A stretch of 64,000 bases of DNA from Laburnicola sp. R22_1 (Eukaryota > Ascomycota > Dothideomycetes > Pleosporales > Didymosphaeriaceae), in contig JACONQ010000016.1 in the NCBI GenBank assembly GCA_014281115.1, forward strand, positions 496,001-560,000. The letters are read 5' to 3'. Of this stretch, positions 45,801 to 57,484 are shown one piece after another. Made by a program: the position numbers and the translations under genes. The notes beneath the pieces were generated by a model that made no database searches, was not told the origin of the DNA, and worked only from the letters and a program-made list of their open reading frames with translations. How positions within the stretch are numbered: the stretch's first letter is position 1; every line of letters starts with the position of its first letter.

Positions 45801-46827
45801 ATCGCACTGATAGCAGATGGGGCGCAGAGTGCAGGCAAATCAGAAGTGCACTCCCCATTCCAACAACCTGGGACAGGGCGGCGCGAGAGAAGGCGACCGG
45901 GGCCACTCGGGGAGCTGGATCCGGCTTCTAAACTTCTGCGAGCCTTCTGGCGCCCGAGCGAGTCGCGGCCGGTCAGCGCCGCGCACGCCATGGCCGTCGA
46001 CTGGACGCTGGACGCTGGATGCTGGACGGGCGTCGTCTCATGTCATGTCAGCGGCGACAGGCGCTGTGCAGCTGGCTGATGCCAGCGAGCACTCCTCCCC
46101 ATGTCGGCGACCGTCACAGCCCGCGTGGGATGGGATGACAGCGCCGTGAGAGATCACGTCGGTACGTAGCGTCAGGAGAGGCGTCAGCCGTGGCCAAACT
46201 CGCAGGCCGTTGGCGTCTGACTAGCCGACGCTGCAGCTGGAGCCCGGCAGAATGTTACTCCCTGCTAGGCCCAGGGGACCTGCAGATCCATGCTGGCTGG
46301 CGGCGCCCAATTCAAGAGCACCGGCCGATGCGCACGGCAGGGTATGAAACAGCCCCGACAGAGCCGTCTCCCGGCACGTCATGGAGCCTGCGCTTGGGTG
46401 CCAAAAGCACTGTCGCTCTCATTTCGTTTTGTCTCGTCGCAGGCCAAGGCCAGAGTCAGTAGTTGACAGGCCCCTTAAGGGCTGCTATATGAGGATTCCG
46501 CCGCCGCCGGAAACTCCTGGCCTTCACTACCCACCTCTCTCTCCTGCCCCCGCGACCCTAGTGTCTCCTGTCCATTGCCAACACTGCTGGGCTGTAGTCC
46601 TTTGGAACACGACACGATCAACTAATTGGCCTTTTCGCTCTCGCCAGGCCGCTCCGTACACACACACCTGCCAACACATACTACCCTCGCTCGCTCCTTG
46701 CAACCGCATCGCACACGCACTCAGCCGTCTGACGCCACGCATTCAATCCCTTCTGCGTATTCTTGCTGTGAGTCAATCCCGTCCTGCCGGATGTCTGACG
46801 GACGCCCCCGTGTGGAACCGACCACTG

Positions 46828-46837
46828 ACATATAAAG
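46828..46837 (+). promoter_or_regulatory. TATA-like box CATATAAAGC
   Basis: Lies about 60 bp upstream of the 22-codon frame at 46892. It could equally serve a longer transcript leading to ARPC5. Confidence 0.3.
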
Positions 46838-46891
46838 CAGCCATCCCCACCCACAACCAACATGATACTTAGAGAAACCGAGTCGACCAAC

Positions 46892-46960
46892 ATGGGCCGC
46901 GGTGCTTACGACACGACTGGCACGCCAAAGCCACCGCCGCCCAAGCCCAAGAGGCGATAG
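46892..46960 (+). CDS. Possible 22-residue peptide
   Basis: Opens about 60 bp after a TATA-like box in an AACATGGG context and encodes MGRGAYDTTG followed by a Pro/Lys tail ending KPKRR. The composition looks protein-like and all codons are ordinary, but at this length chance cannot be excluded. It may be an upstream open frame in a leader. Confidence 0.25.
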   Translation: MGRGAYDTTGTPKPPPPKPKRR

Positions 46961-48166
46961 CGACCTTAGCCAGCTCCCAACTCAACTGCCACACGACCAC
47001 CATCTGCTTCCACCCGGCATTGCCATCCGCTCGCTTGTTTTGATTGTGGACGCTTCGGCCGCGGCGTTCGTTGGAACGGAGGGATGCCAACACTCGTATC
47101 CGTAAGTGCCAGGGTCTGCTCGCCTTGCATAAACACCCTGACTGACCAATATAGCTCTGCAGCCTGCAGCCCTGTCCCCATTTGGCTACACCGCGCCCAC
47201 TCGACCTTCCACGCTGCATCTTCGCCCTTTCACGCCTCGGTTCCTAGCCTCCCTCGGGATTACGCCGTTTTTAATACCTAGCGACTCTTCGTTTCGACCA
47301 ATATGCTTAATACCCCTTGTTACCCACTCAGCGTTTCCCGGGCGACTCCTTCATCAACATCTTTCCCTTGCTTGCCAGCTTTAGCGACAGCATCTCCTTG
47401 CGAAAAGTCTATTTACACTGGCGTTTTATCATAGACTAGGTTGGGCCCAGGCATCGGATACCAAAATCGGACTTTTTTTTTCTCTTTGGACAACAATATG
47501 TATCGGTAGAACTTCCATCGCCTGCCTTCATTGGCGCGTCGGGCGTGGACCCCTTTGTACTATATAGTTCGCGGGCTGGTTGAATCCGCGGATTCACGAC
47601 CAGCACACGATTTTGCATTCACCGGACGACCATCTTGGGTGACGATAGCCGGATGTCGCGTCGCATCAGGTACACTAGGTAGATGGAATGGTTGCCTGGG
47701 TTCCTGGTTCTTACTTTGTGTCTCGCGGCACAGCCAGGATGGATAGACGCGTTATAATTGCAATTTACAAGAAACTTTCTTCTCGCGACACTAATGTTTT
47801 CTCACTTCCCGATTGTCCATGCAGTAGCCTCGTCGCACCCGTGACGCCGCCCGTCTCCACTTTTGGCGATCGATAGGCTTTCTGCAGCCGACCGTTTCTG
47901 CTCCGATCTGTTTCGAGGTGGGTGGTGAGTGCCGACCCTTGCTTGCGTAACCTTCTGAGGTACATCGTCCTGGAAAAGCTCCGGTGGAGCTTTTGGCCAT
48001 GGATGTCTTGGCGTTTGGGTGACCCCACGCAGACACTCGTGGAGCTGCCTCCGCAACGCATGCTACCTTGCCGACGACATCAACGCCTCCGCCCACCGCG
48101 CCTGCAGCCACCGACCCTACCACCGCCGTACCGTCCTCGCTGCCTCTCGCAGCACACACTACCACC

Positions 48167-49214
48167 ATGGCTACGCTGAATTGGCGCACAATCAATATTG
48201 ACGCCCTCGACCCCGACTCCCCCGCCAACTTCGACCTCACCACTCTGACCCCCGACCTCGCACCAGTTTCGACCGCCGATGTCCAGTCGCTCGCAGGCCA
48301 AATACGGCAGCTGCTAAGAGGCGGAGACAGCCATGGTGCACTGCAAGGAGCACTCGAGAACCCGCCCTATGGCGCAGACGACAAAGGCAAGGTATGTCGC
48401 AGTATGCTGTTACCTCGTCCCCCCGCCAGCTCCACGCCATGCTCCCAGGCCGAAGTAACGGAACGCTGCCGTCCATGTCTCTCCATGTTCGGGCCCGTCC
48501 GCCGTTACGCCCCCGTTACGCCCCCGTTACGCTGCGGCCGGGCTTCCAGCAACCGGGACGAAGCGCTCCCACCGTGGTACAAACACACATAAAGGGGGAC
48601 CGGGCTGACTTGTGTCTCACTACCTTCTAGGAAGTCCATCTAGCAACCGTGATCGAGATACTTCCGTCGATTCGCCAGGCCGACATGTCACCAATATTAA
48701 GCCAAATATACAGCGCACCAGGTGGAACCGAGGCACTTGATGTGCTTATGAAGTATATGTACGCTCCACTTCCTTAAACAGGCCTCGCACCATTAGAGCG
48801 TCATTTGGCATGTCTTCTGGACTGTCACGCAACTCCCCGTGTCCAGCTGCGCGTCTCATGGGTCGGATTTTGACCGAATCTGGCTAACTGTGTCTCCCAA
48901 AGATACAAAGGCATGGCGCAGACGAGTGCGGCGACCACCTCACGTACCATCACGCCCCAAGCAACCGGTTTCTCCCAGATCCACTCCCGTGGCGGCGGTG
49001 AGGGTGGCGGCCAGGCCATGAGCGTGCTGCTGAGCTGGCACGAGAAGGTACGACTAGCGTCCCGTCCCGTCCAAATTGCTCCGATTGCACCACGAACAGG
49101 GCACTTCGTCTGAGATTTTCAAAACAACTATTCTGGACGCTAACGTGACCACAGCTCGTAGAGATCGCAGGACCGGGTAGCATTGTTAGAGTGATGACAG
49201 ATCGACGCACGGTT
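48167..49214 (+). CDS. ARC15: Arp2/3 complex subunit 5 (ARPC5, p16)
   Basis: Subunit of the actin-nucleating Arp2/3 complex at endocytic patches. Exon 1 48167-48391, intron 48392-48630, exon 2 48631-48758, intron 48759-48902 (branch CTAAC), exon 3 48903-49047, intron 49048-49154, exon 4 49155-49214; 185 residues. Conserved parts: MATLNWRTINIDALDPDSP, GDSHGALQGALENPPYGA, a helix from LATVIEIL, LDVLMKYIYKGMAQ (across intron 2), and LLSWHEKLVEIAGPGSIVR, then MTDRRTV at the C-terminus as in other ARPC5 proteins. Intron 1 contains a short CGTTACGCCCCC tandem repeat (about 48500-48530). Confidence 0.93.
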
Positions 49215-50732
49215 TGAGTGGGTACGGCATGGGCAGAATCCCACGCTCTGGAACTCTTCCACCAACAAGCGACGAAGGAAGGCCGAATGTGAGGGTGGCT
49301 GGGCGAAGGATCTGATTGTTATAGAGAGCATTCGGCAGCTGATCGCTTCCACGGCCACCATGACCATCCAACGGCGGAGACGGGTACCAAGCCACGAATG
49401 AAACAATTATCAACACACACATGGTTTTGCTTTTTAGTCAACCTTTCAGAAATGCTAAACTATACCGACTAAGTTTCTTGCGCATCGCACGAGCATCACA
49501 TCACAATCACCCTCGGCTTTATTACACATGATGCAGAAATCTCTCGTGTGGTGGACCCCGGCTCTTGAAAGCCGAGCACAGGCGTTCCCCTTTTCAGCCT
49601 TACTTTCGAATCTTCTTCAGCCTTAATACTACCTAGCAAGGACGACGACCCGTGTCCCCAGCCACCCTGCAAGCTTCTTTGATATTTTCCCGCCCGCTGG
49701 CAGGGAACGGGGTGCTAGCGGTGCTTCCTCGTGTTCTCATATGGACCCACCGCACGCATCCTTGATTCCTTCCTTCCTTCGCCTTCCTGAAGCCGTTCGC
49801 GCTGCTTTGGAGGGCGGGTCAGCTTCCGCGAGCTCGGCAAGCCGTTAGCGCAGGAAGACGCCGTCGAGGCAATCGCCGAAAGCGGCAAGTGCACACAAGG
49901 TGCGGATCTCCGGCCCATGAAACGGCTTTCTGACTTTGATCAACTTTGGCGCAGTGGATCATCACCGCACCAGCAGGCTTCTGGCTGCTCTGTTCCGCTC
50001 CGCCTTTGGGCCTTGGGCACAAGCTTGCTGCTCGGGCGCGGAGTCGCGAGCGGGGGCTTCCTACCGAATGAGGGTCTTTTTTCCCCTCGGCCCTTTCGAA
50101 ATGAAGAGTCATTGACTTGTTTGTGATTGATTCTTCGTGATGAGCCACGTGCGTTGCGTTTCATCTATGTGGGTTCCTTTTTTTCTCGCCGCACTATTTC
50201 TCAGCAGGGCAGCCCACGCGAGTGGGCGCTGGGTGAGATTGATTTCTGGAAGGCCGACCCACTGTGAGACGGACATTTGGGACTCTCTCGCTCGGAGTAA
50301 GCCGACCCACTTTGGAGGCGTGCATGTGCGTGAGGTGTGGATATGGAGGCGTCTGGCTGGAATTAAAACGGTGATTAGGGTCGCCCGCACGTGCGTGGCC
50401 TGCATGCGGCTCTGTTTGGCGGCGGATGGCGGACAGCGCAATGCCCAAATTTTTTTTTCTTGCTTTTGATTTTGATTTCCCGGGAATTACTTGCGAACTC
50501 CACTCTTCACGCCGTCCTGCAGGCCCGTTTCCATTCGCGCGGTAACGAACGATGCGCAGGGCGGATGGGTCATGTGCGTGGCCCCTTGGATGACGCGGGT
50601 TATCATTCATGCGTTTGGTTATATGTGATCGTGCGGGTAGGTTTCATATGTAGTGTTGGCTGACAGTGACTGAGTGACGATGCTTGGGGGCAGGTACTGT
50701 AGATGCCTCGTTCTCACTTCGACATGGCCGAG

Positions 50733-50775
50733 CGGAGTACGGTACGGTACGCCAGCTACTAGGTACGGTACTCGG
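50733..50775. repeat. GTAC-rich inverted repeat
   Basis: GAGTACGGTACGGTAC is followed about 15 bp later by GGTACGGTACTC, pairing over about 11 bp with one mismatch. More GTAC and TACGTA palindromes follow to about 51.2 kb. Confidence 0.5.
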
Positions 50776-52042
50776 TTGATGATCTACTTACCTACTATAT
50801 TCCGGAGTCCATTTCCGTTCCGCCGGTTTCTGTCACATGGGAGTTGACATATCACATCTGGGCAGTAAGCCCGTCCTATGTACCTCCTGTTCTGGGTTTG
50901 CCGGTTCGTCAGGTACCCGTGCGTACAGTACGTACTACGTACGCGTCTTGTTGGGCACCTTCTGCATACGTATAGGTAGGTATACGTACATATAAGGCTT
51001 GGTTCACGTTCTTGTCCCTTTGGTTGGTGGGTCGGTATACGGGTACGGGTGAGTGCATGAACTCCGGGGGTGTGGGTGTGTGCATGAACTCCAGGGGTAT
51101 GAGTGGGGGTTTTACACAGAACACGTGCTGGGGATGACGGTGGTGGCAGTTGAGACGTACGTACGTATATGCACATGCTTGTTTACACCACATACGACGA
51201 GTATCGATTCGTTGCATCCATCGAGGGTAGGGTCCATTCATCGTTCAATGGGTGTTGTTGATATATCTATGGTATTCTTCCATACTTTTGTTGCTGAAGT
51301 CAAGGTTTGGATATGATGTGTGGGATGGTTTGTTTGTTTCTCTTTTCTGGTCTAGTCTTGATGTCGAGTGGAGGGGAGGGTAGGAAAATATTATATGCAT
51401 TTGCGTACGCGGAGGACGGGGTGCCCTTGGATTGTTGGGGGTTAGCTGTTGGATGGGTCATGCATACGAATTAACGAATGTACGTGTAGATGGATATCTT
51501 TAAGAAATCTTGGACTCGTCAACTCGGCTGTGTATTTATTTGTATTTAGGATACGTTTGATAAACCTGTCCTCGTGGGAAGTTGGTCGACTAAGAAGGGA
51601 GTCAAGGTTCATCGATATGTATGTTGCTCATTATCCAAGGTAGATGTACGTACCATAGATACAAAGTGCTGTACGCACACCTTGGGCATGAACTGCGCAT
51701 GTGAGTTAAGAGTTTGGCCAAGCCGTTTTATGGATACGCGGAGCTAGGGATTAGGCGCATGTAGTATGTCAATGACTTAAATAGCGGCTCTAGATTCCGA
51801 GGGGCTGGACCGTGGGATAGTGGAGCTTCTTTGGGGGCGCGCGTGGGGTGGTGGGGGTGTGGGGGCGTGAATTGTTTGTGGTAGAGCGTGGGATGTGGGT
51901 TCCGGAGATCTATCAGAGGAGGTGCGCTATGGATTGGGTGGATTATTGGGTTTGAAGGCTGATATAGGTATTTGTATAACCGAGCGCACGTAAGTTATTG
52001 GGAATGTGGTTGGTTTGATGGATGTATGTGTGTGTGGCGTTG

Positions 52043-52606
52043 AATTAACTACCTAGGGGTAGAACGACAAAGGCTTTCATCTCAAATAATATGACAAAAA
52101 AAGCAGATCCCCCTGATTAGTAAAGATGGATATATTCAAGGTTCAAGTGCAGGTGGGAAAGGTGTAATTGTGGATTAAGACCGTTGGCATAGTCGAGGAC
52201 CTTCTTTGAAATGTTCATCATCGATTTTTGGAAAGATGGCATGGAGCTTATCTTGTAAGCTTTTCAGCAATTTAACTACTTCCGTGCAATCTTTACTTTG
52301 AATAGCTTCGTACCAAATATAGCAACCCTTGCATATATAGTCTTTCAGTTATTAAACAACAACTTTCTTGCATATCGGATAAGCTAAAACATCCTACTAT
52401 TTTCCATTACAGTATCGCTATCTTAGCTAAGCCAGCACGCTGACATGGTTCCGCGCTTTTGATAATAGTTACTGTTAATAATTGTAGACTGCTGGCAATA
52501 TATAGGTGTATACTGCTCTTTTTGATTACTAAGCAGGGGGCTCTGCTTTTTTTGTCATGTTATTTGAGATGAAAGCCTTTGTCGTTCTACCCCTAGGTAG
52601 TTAATT
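52043..52606. mobile_element. 564-bp MITE-like element with 80-bp terminal inverted repeats
   Basis: The left end (52043-52123) and the reverse complement of the right end (about 52524-52606) match over about 80 bp with only three or so differences, beginning AATTAACTACCTAGGGGTAG. The interior has no long open frame, so the element is non-autonomous. The target duplication is unclear because both edges are AT-rich; TTAA next to both ends would fit a TTAA-targeting transposon, but the repeat itself contains it. Decayed relatives of both ends lie at 2.1-2.3 kb. This copy is nearly free of RIP-type changes and therefore recent or protected. Confidence 0.85.
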
Positions 52607-53589
52607 TAACAACACATAGGTGTATACATTTTCGAAAATCTTCCATTCACCTTACCTTATGCTGCCAAATAGCTAGAACCAGAATAACTACCTATGTCAA
52701 AACAGTTCAAAAGGCAGCAATGAAGTCTGCGGTGAAGACACTCACCAGAGAATTAATGTTAGCAAGAACATTCCAATTGTGTTAAAGGTGGCTTAAAAGA
52801 CCGTAACCTTCCTTTTCGAACATAACCTAGCGTTAAAAGATATTTGGTTTTTAATAGTTAGTATATTATCCAGCTTGTGTGAGACAAGAGAAAAAGCAAG
52901 CAATACGCATACATATCAAGACTAGACAAAGGGGCTAATACTACAAGAATTGCGTAAAGGCGCTGGTATAAGATAAGCACCAACAAGTCTGTAAGGACAT
53001 TATACCTATTTATAAACTTAAGAGTTAGCTATTTAATTTCCACGCAAATCTTTGCCTATATATGCGCTGTACTTTTTTTTTCTTAGTAGTATATAATTCC
53101 GCGATAGTTGTAATGAAGACCATATGTATAAGACTAATAACTACATTAGTATTTGCTACTAATGTCTTTCGACATAGACATTAACAAGTACAAGGCAAAG
53201 GATAATTTAGCGGAGTAACCAGGACAGCACTCCCGACACTAATAGGATATCACCTACTTGGCTACAGCCGTATGATTGCCAAGTGAATAGCAACGCACAG
53301 TGGTCACTCATCTAAGCATTCCATATCCTACACAACCTGCAACGCACTAATAGACTCTACTAAATCCGCACAGAACTCAAGTGGATGTATGAATTTGTAT
53401 TAGGAGAATAATCGCGAACAATGGGGCGAGTACATTATTACAGACATGCCGAGAAACCCTGCTCCAACGCCGTTTCTAGTCGTCGTGTACTCGTCGTGGG
53501 GTATCAATATCACCAACGCCAAGATAGAAATGCTAGTTCATTTTTGTTGTCTTCCCCGCGGGGGGAGTATTTCTACAGCTTTTCGGTGG

Positions 53590-54326
53590 CTACGTCGTCT
53601 TGCACACGGGCGTGCGTCGATTTAGGACCGTGGGCGTCGATGTGGGAAGGAGAGTGCCAGAGTAGAGCGGTGCTGTGAGAAGTTCGCGCACCCAGTGATA
53701 CGCAGTGTTCAGATGATTTTCAATCTCGGGATGATACGCAAAAGGTCGGCCAAAGCAGAGGTTTTGTCTACGCCACGTAATTGATCTGAGCACCCTGGGA
53801 TAGGGGACTTGACGCACCTAGCGATTGTAGAAAGCATTCCAGGCCACAGAAACACCACACTAGCGATAGCCCGTCCGTTGTCTCTGTATCTCATCGGGCT
53901 CCCACCATACTCGGCAAGCAGTCTGGACACGGTTGCCGCATCGGTACCAGTTACAAACGCGGACCTAGTGGCGAGAATGACGGTGTAGGCAATAGCTGCA
54001 GACAAGGTAAACAGGCATGCCAGCACGGAGCACACGCGCCATGCCATCTTGACAGCCTTGGACTCCTGGCGTTCAGGCCAGAAGAGGTCGAAGAAGAAGG
54101 CGGACCCGAAGCAGGCTTCATTGCAAGCTGCATAAGCACCGCACTGATCGACGCCAAAAGGCTTGTTGCGGCATGTCCTAGGTGGTGGGGGATCAGCGCT
54201 TAGCGAGCAAAGTGTAACTTGAAGTAACAGACGATGTCATCGGACCAAGGGACTCGAACACTCCCAGCCACATGCACCATCTCCGACAGCACGAGGCGCT
54301 TGCTTTTCACAGCTATTTTCACATCT
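53590..54326 (-). CDS. Cysteine-rich membrane protein, 3' exons (5' end unresolved)
   Basis: The last two exons are clear: 54177-53818 and 53767-53590, joined over a 50-bp intron (GTGCGT..GCGTAG) with matching phase. They encode a cysteine-rich segment (CRNKPFGVDQCGAYAACNEAC), a helix SVLACLFTLSAAIAYTVILAT, a second hydrophobic stretch (IASVVFLWPGMLSTIA) and a soluble tail ending NRRTPVCKTT. An upstream exon from about 54326 adds more cysteines (RCENSCEKQ and GACGW), with a likely splice near 54243, but its border and the start codon are uncertain. The C-x3-C spacing and nearby membrane helices suggest a fungal surface or endomembrane protein. No family name can be given. Confidence 0.6.
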
Positions 54327-55552
54327 CTGTACGCGCTGTTAGCAGCCGATCATGGAAGCCTTGGACAGATCTTGTTGGCATTCCAGCCACGTATTTACTC
54401 GGATTACTCCAGGATATCTACCTGGGTAATATATAGGTCAAAAACCACACTCTCATTAATTTTGCTTGGAGAGTTTCATAGCATTACAGCACACTACCAT
54501 ATGTCACTCCAACTGCCGTACACCGATGAGTCCGAAGGGAAGTACTGAGAGTTTCGAAAAAGCTTGTCCAAGGCCAGTACCTAGGCACCTAGTACAGGTG
54601 AGAAGATACGATATACTTTCACTTGGCATACGATGTAGAATCATCTCGCTACGGATCATCTCCGACAGGACTTATTCCACCGAGCCACCTGAACCTCTTG
54701 GCCCTTGCTCGTAGACCAAGCCGCATGTACCACGCAACGCCCTCTCTTGCATCCCCATATCACTCATTACTCACCTTGCTTTCACTTCGACACCGGGCTT
54801 CAATATGTTGACTACGGTCTTATCAGCAGCCGCAAAATGCATGAGTGAGTATACAACCCACGTTTGCACCACGTACGCAGTCTCATCCCCACTAGAAGTT
54901 CTACTCTCCAGGGCTCGGACCGAAGTGCGCATCGCCTTGACGTACCAAGGAAACTGGACGCGCTCCACACAATCGTCCAGACACTAAAAGTCCGCCACGC
55001 ACGCATCCAGTACACTCAAATTCACAGTCTGAACAGCATTTTATCACTATATGCACGCACTCTCCAACCCACCAACCCCCTCAACCAACCAACTCAGGCC
55101 CAGCCATCATCCTCAAACCCCGCTAATACCTCAACGGCGTCGTCCCATTTTCAAATCTCAAACAGTAAAACAAAGCATCGCAGTGGCAAAGTCGAACCAA
55201 ACGTAAGAAATAACCTAGAGAAGCGCATGGCAGCAAAGCGTGCTGTTCGTCCCAGTCGGACTCACAAAGCTCCAAATGAAAAAGAATTGCTAAGAAAACA
55301 GCTTGGGGAAGCAAAGACTCGGCCGCGTGCCCGAGCGAGCGGGCCATATGTGAAAAAAAATAGACAGTGAAGGGGATGGGATATCAGCAAGTCGCTGTAC
55401 GCTAGCAGCCCAAACATCTGAACCGAGGCCTGAACTACGAGGGAACTCGTGTCTGCGCCAACTACTCCTAGAACAAATGGAAAGCGCCCCTTGTGAATGT
55501 GCGCTGGTGGCGCGCAGCCGAAAGTAAAGGTGGGGTATACAGAATGAAAACG
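54327..55552. other. Intergenic / unresolved 5' region of the membrane protein
   Basis: May hold first exons of the minus-strand membrane protein. A plus frame of about 168 codons to 55370 has a basic tail but no recognisable motif. Confidence 0.45.
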
Positions 55553-57484
55553 CTACATGACAATGCAGCAGCAGCCCTTCTTCTCCTTGCCAGACTCTGG
55601 TGGCGGTTCCGGAAGACGTATGGTATTCTTAGGCGTCACAGCAGCAATAGGAGGAGCGATCTTCTGCTCCGAAGAGCGGGAAGGAGCGCGAGGAAAAGAG
55701 GGGGCTTGGGGTATCGTTGGAGTGAGCTTGAACTTGCCCTGTTCGTTGCTGGGAGATTTGACAGTGGTGTCGATGGGCTCCACAGTAGATGTGTCGGGTT
55801 TTTCGGGGCTCGGCAACGGCCACGTTTGGTTTTCTTGTGCTTTTTCAAGATCAATCGACTGGGTCTGTGAGGCGCTGTTGTCGGGAAAATCTTCGGGATT
55901 CAGCAAGCGGAATTCCTTGTCATACAAATTGCCAACACGACCCTCAGTCTCCCACTGTTGTTGCTGAATGCGTTTAGCATGCGTAGGTATTATCTGTTGG
56001 TCTGGAGGAAGCCTCGGGTCAGGCTTATACATGGTAGCTAGCCAGGGAGCTTCGCCTTCCGGCTTGTGACTTGTGGTGGGCCGTCTCTCGGCCCCACCAC
56101 TTGTTCCAGGGCGCTTCACTGGCGAGGTCCCAGAAGCGGCCCGGGCGCCTGTTGACGCATTGCGTGCCTTCGCCTGCGACTTTTGCCTACTGACTTTGCG
56201 AGAAGTAGGTGTGGTCTTGCTCGGTGTTTTTGATTTCGGCGCCTGACCGGTGACTGGAGGTGTCGGTGTACTGAAATTGGTTTGAACAGGGCTCCTACCA
56301 GAGTCTCCAAGCGCATTTGGCTCGTCGAGGAGTATCTGGCTGGATACACTTCCGCTCCTTACCCGCGCTCCATTGGCAGCAATCGATTCCCAGTTGCCGC
56401 TCCCATTCGTTGGCCTCGGAAGAGGTTGGTCCCGGTCAACGAACGTGGGTGGAACCGGCAACGGGCTGGTTTTCGCAACAGGTATTCGAGAGGTGCTGGG
56501 CCTTACAACGTGATTGTTCCGCGCCGCATACTGCTCTCTTTCTGCTTCTATCTCTGCTGCCGACCGTATGTCCCACCCATTGTGCTGCGGCTCCTCTTCT
56601 TCGTCCTCGGCGGGTATTGGAGATATCATGCGGGGATATTCATGGCGGTCATCGCCATCCGTTGCAGGATCCGTGAGCTCAGAGTTAGCACGGCCTCGTG
56701 ATGCATTCCTGGCAGCGCTCTGTGACCTGCTATTTGATCGGCTTGCACGCCCCATCTTCATGCTAAACTCCTTCAGCTCCTTGCTTTCGATCTCCTTCAA
56801 CTTGTCACGGTGGATCCAGTTGTTCTCATCCTTCTCTGCTTCGACCCAACCATGCGGAGCCTTTTTAGTACCCTTTTTTCTTCCTCTACTCTTCGAGGCC
56901 CCATTCGTCTCCTGCGCTCTGTAGTATTCCTTGATGCCATCTGACTCGTTGCCACTCATACCGACATCGCCGCTGCCCACCTTGTTCAGCTCGTAACCCT
57001 GGCTCGAGGCGTGGTATGCATGTTCGTCCTCCCGGTGGTGTTGACCATGGGAGTCGACAGGATCCGAGCGGGGCGTATTCGTCATGCCATTCGGTTGAGG
57101 CGCGAGGGGCTGGCGCGGGGAATAGGGATGGACGGGCGCGACGTCGTCGGACATGAAAGGCTCGTAGTCGGGAGAGGCGGTCTTCTGTATCGCACGCAGT
57201 CAGCAATCAGCAGTAGTGTCTTTGGGCTTGTCGAAAGTGTGTGGCTGCGAGGCAACAGAGCGACCAAGGTTGGCGCTACGTGCGGGACGAGACATGATAG
57301 TGTCAATAGCGCGGGCCGCCGCCGACGCCATCCATGTGACCGGAACTTTGAGGTAGTGAAAGGTACGCACCGCGGAATTCAGAGGCACTGCAAAGTCCCA
57401 CGAGCCTCTCCCGCCGTGCGAGCTGTTGGGGGGCGTCAATTGCGGGACCGCTGTCTGTGGCTGCCGTGGGGATGCTACAGCCAT
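55553..57484 (-). CDS. teaR: TeaR-like prenylated cell-end protein (Mod5-type)
   Basis: Start 57484; exon 1 57484-57371, intron 57370-57185 (186 bp), exon 2 57184-55553; 581 residues. The C-terminus KEKKGCCCIVM is a CaaX box (CIVM) with extra cysteines for palmitoylation, so it should sit on the plasma membrane. In Aspergillus such a protein (TeaR) anchors TeaA at hyphal tips to steer growth; in fission yeast the counterpart is Mod5. Other visible parts: GRGSWDFAVPLNSA at the N-terminus, SPDYEPFMSDDVAPVHPYSP across the splice, HGWVEAEKDENNWIHRDKLK with a short coiled coil, and long Ser/Pro-rich disorder. The assignment rests on the CaaX end and overall layout; moderately sure. Confidence 0.7.

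Larger units (their letters stand above)
39730..48166. other. 8.4-kb gene-poor region
   Basis: No gene with recognisable family content. About 39.9-41.4 kb is relatively AT-rich with many stops in all frames. From about 43.0 to 46.4 kb the DNA is GC-rich and several long frames are open by chance (for example 357 codons on minus at 44918-45991) without recognised motifs. The plus strand from about 46.5 kb is CT-rich and may belong to leaders of ARPC5 or of the small frame at 46892. Confidence 0.5.
49215..53589. other. 4.4-kb gene-poor region with a MITE-like element
   Basis: No gene recognised. 50.7-51.2 kb is dense in GTAC/TACGTA palindromic words. The inverted-repeat element at 52043-52606 is listed separately. 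From 52.6 to 53.4 kb the DNA is AT-rich with stops in all frames, possibly older repeat remains. Confidence 0.5.

Noticed and set aside
44918..45991. 357-codon open frame on the minus strand
   Set aside because: Lies in GC-rich DNA where both strands are open at once, has biased Arg/Ser/Pro/Ala content and no domain or splice logic; probably chance.
54805..55370. Plus-strand frames with a basic C-terminus
   Set aside because: Only start is a non-ATG codon for the longer frame; a spliced alternative needs a 36-bp intron, too short to trust.
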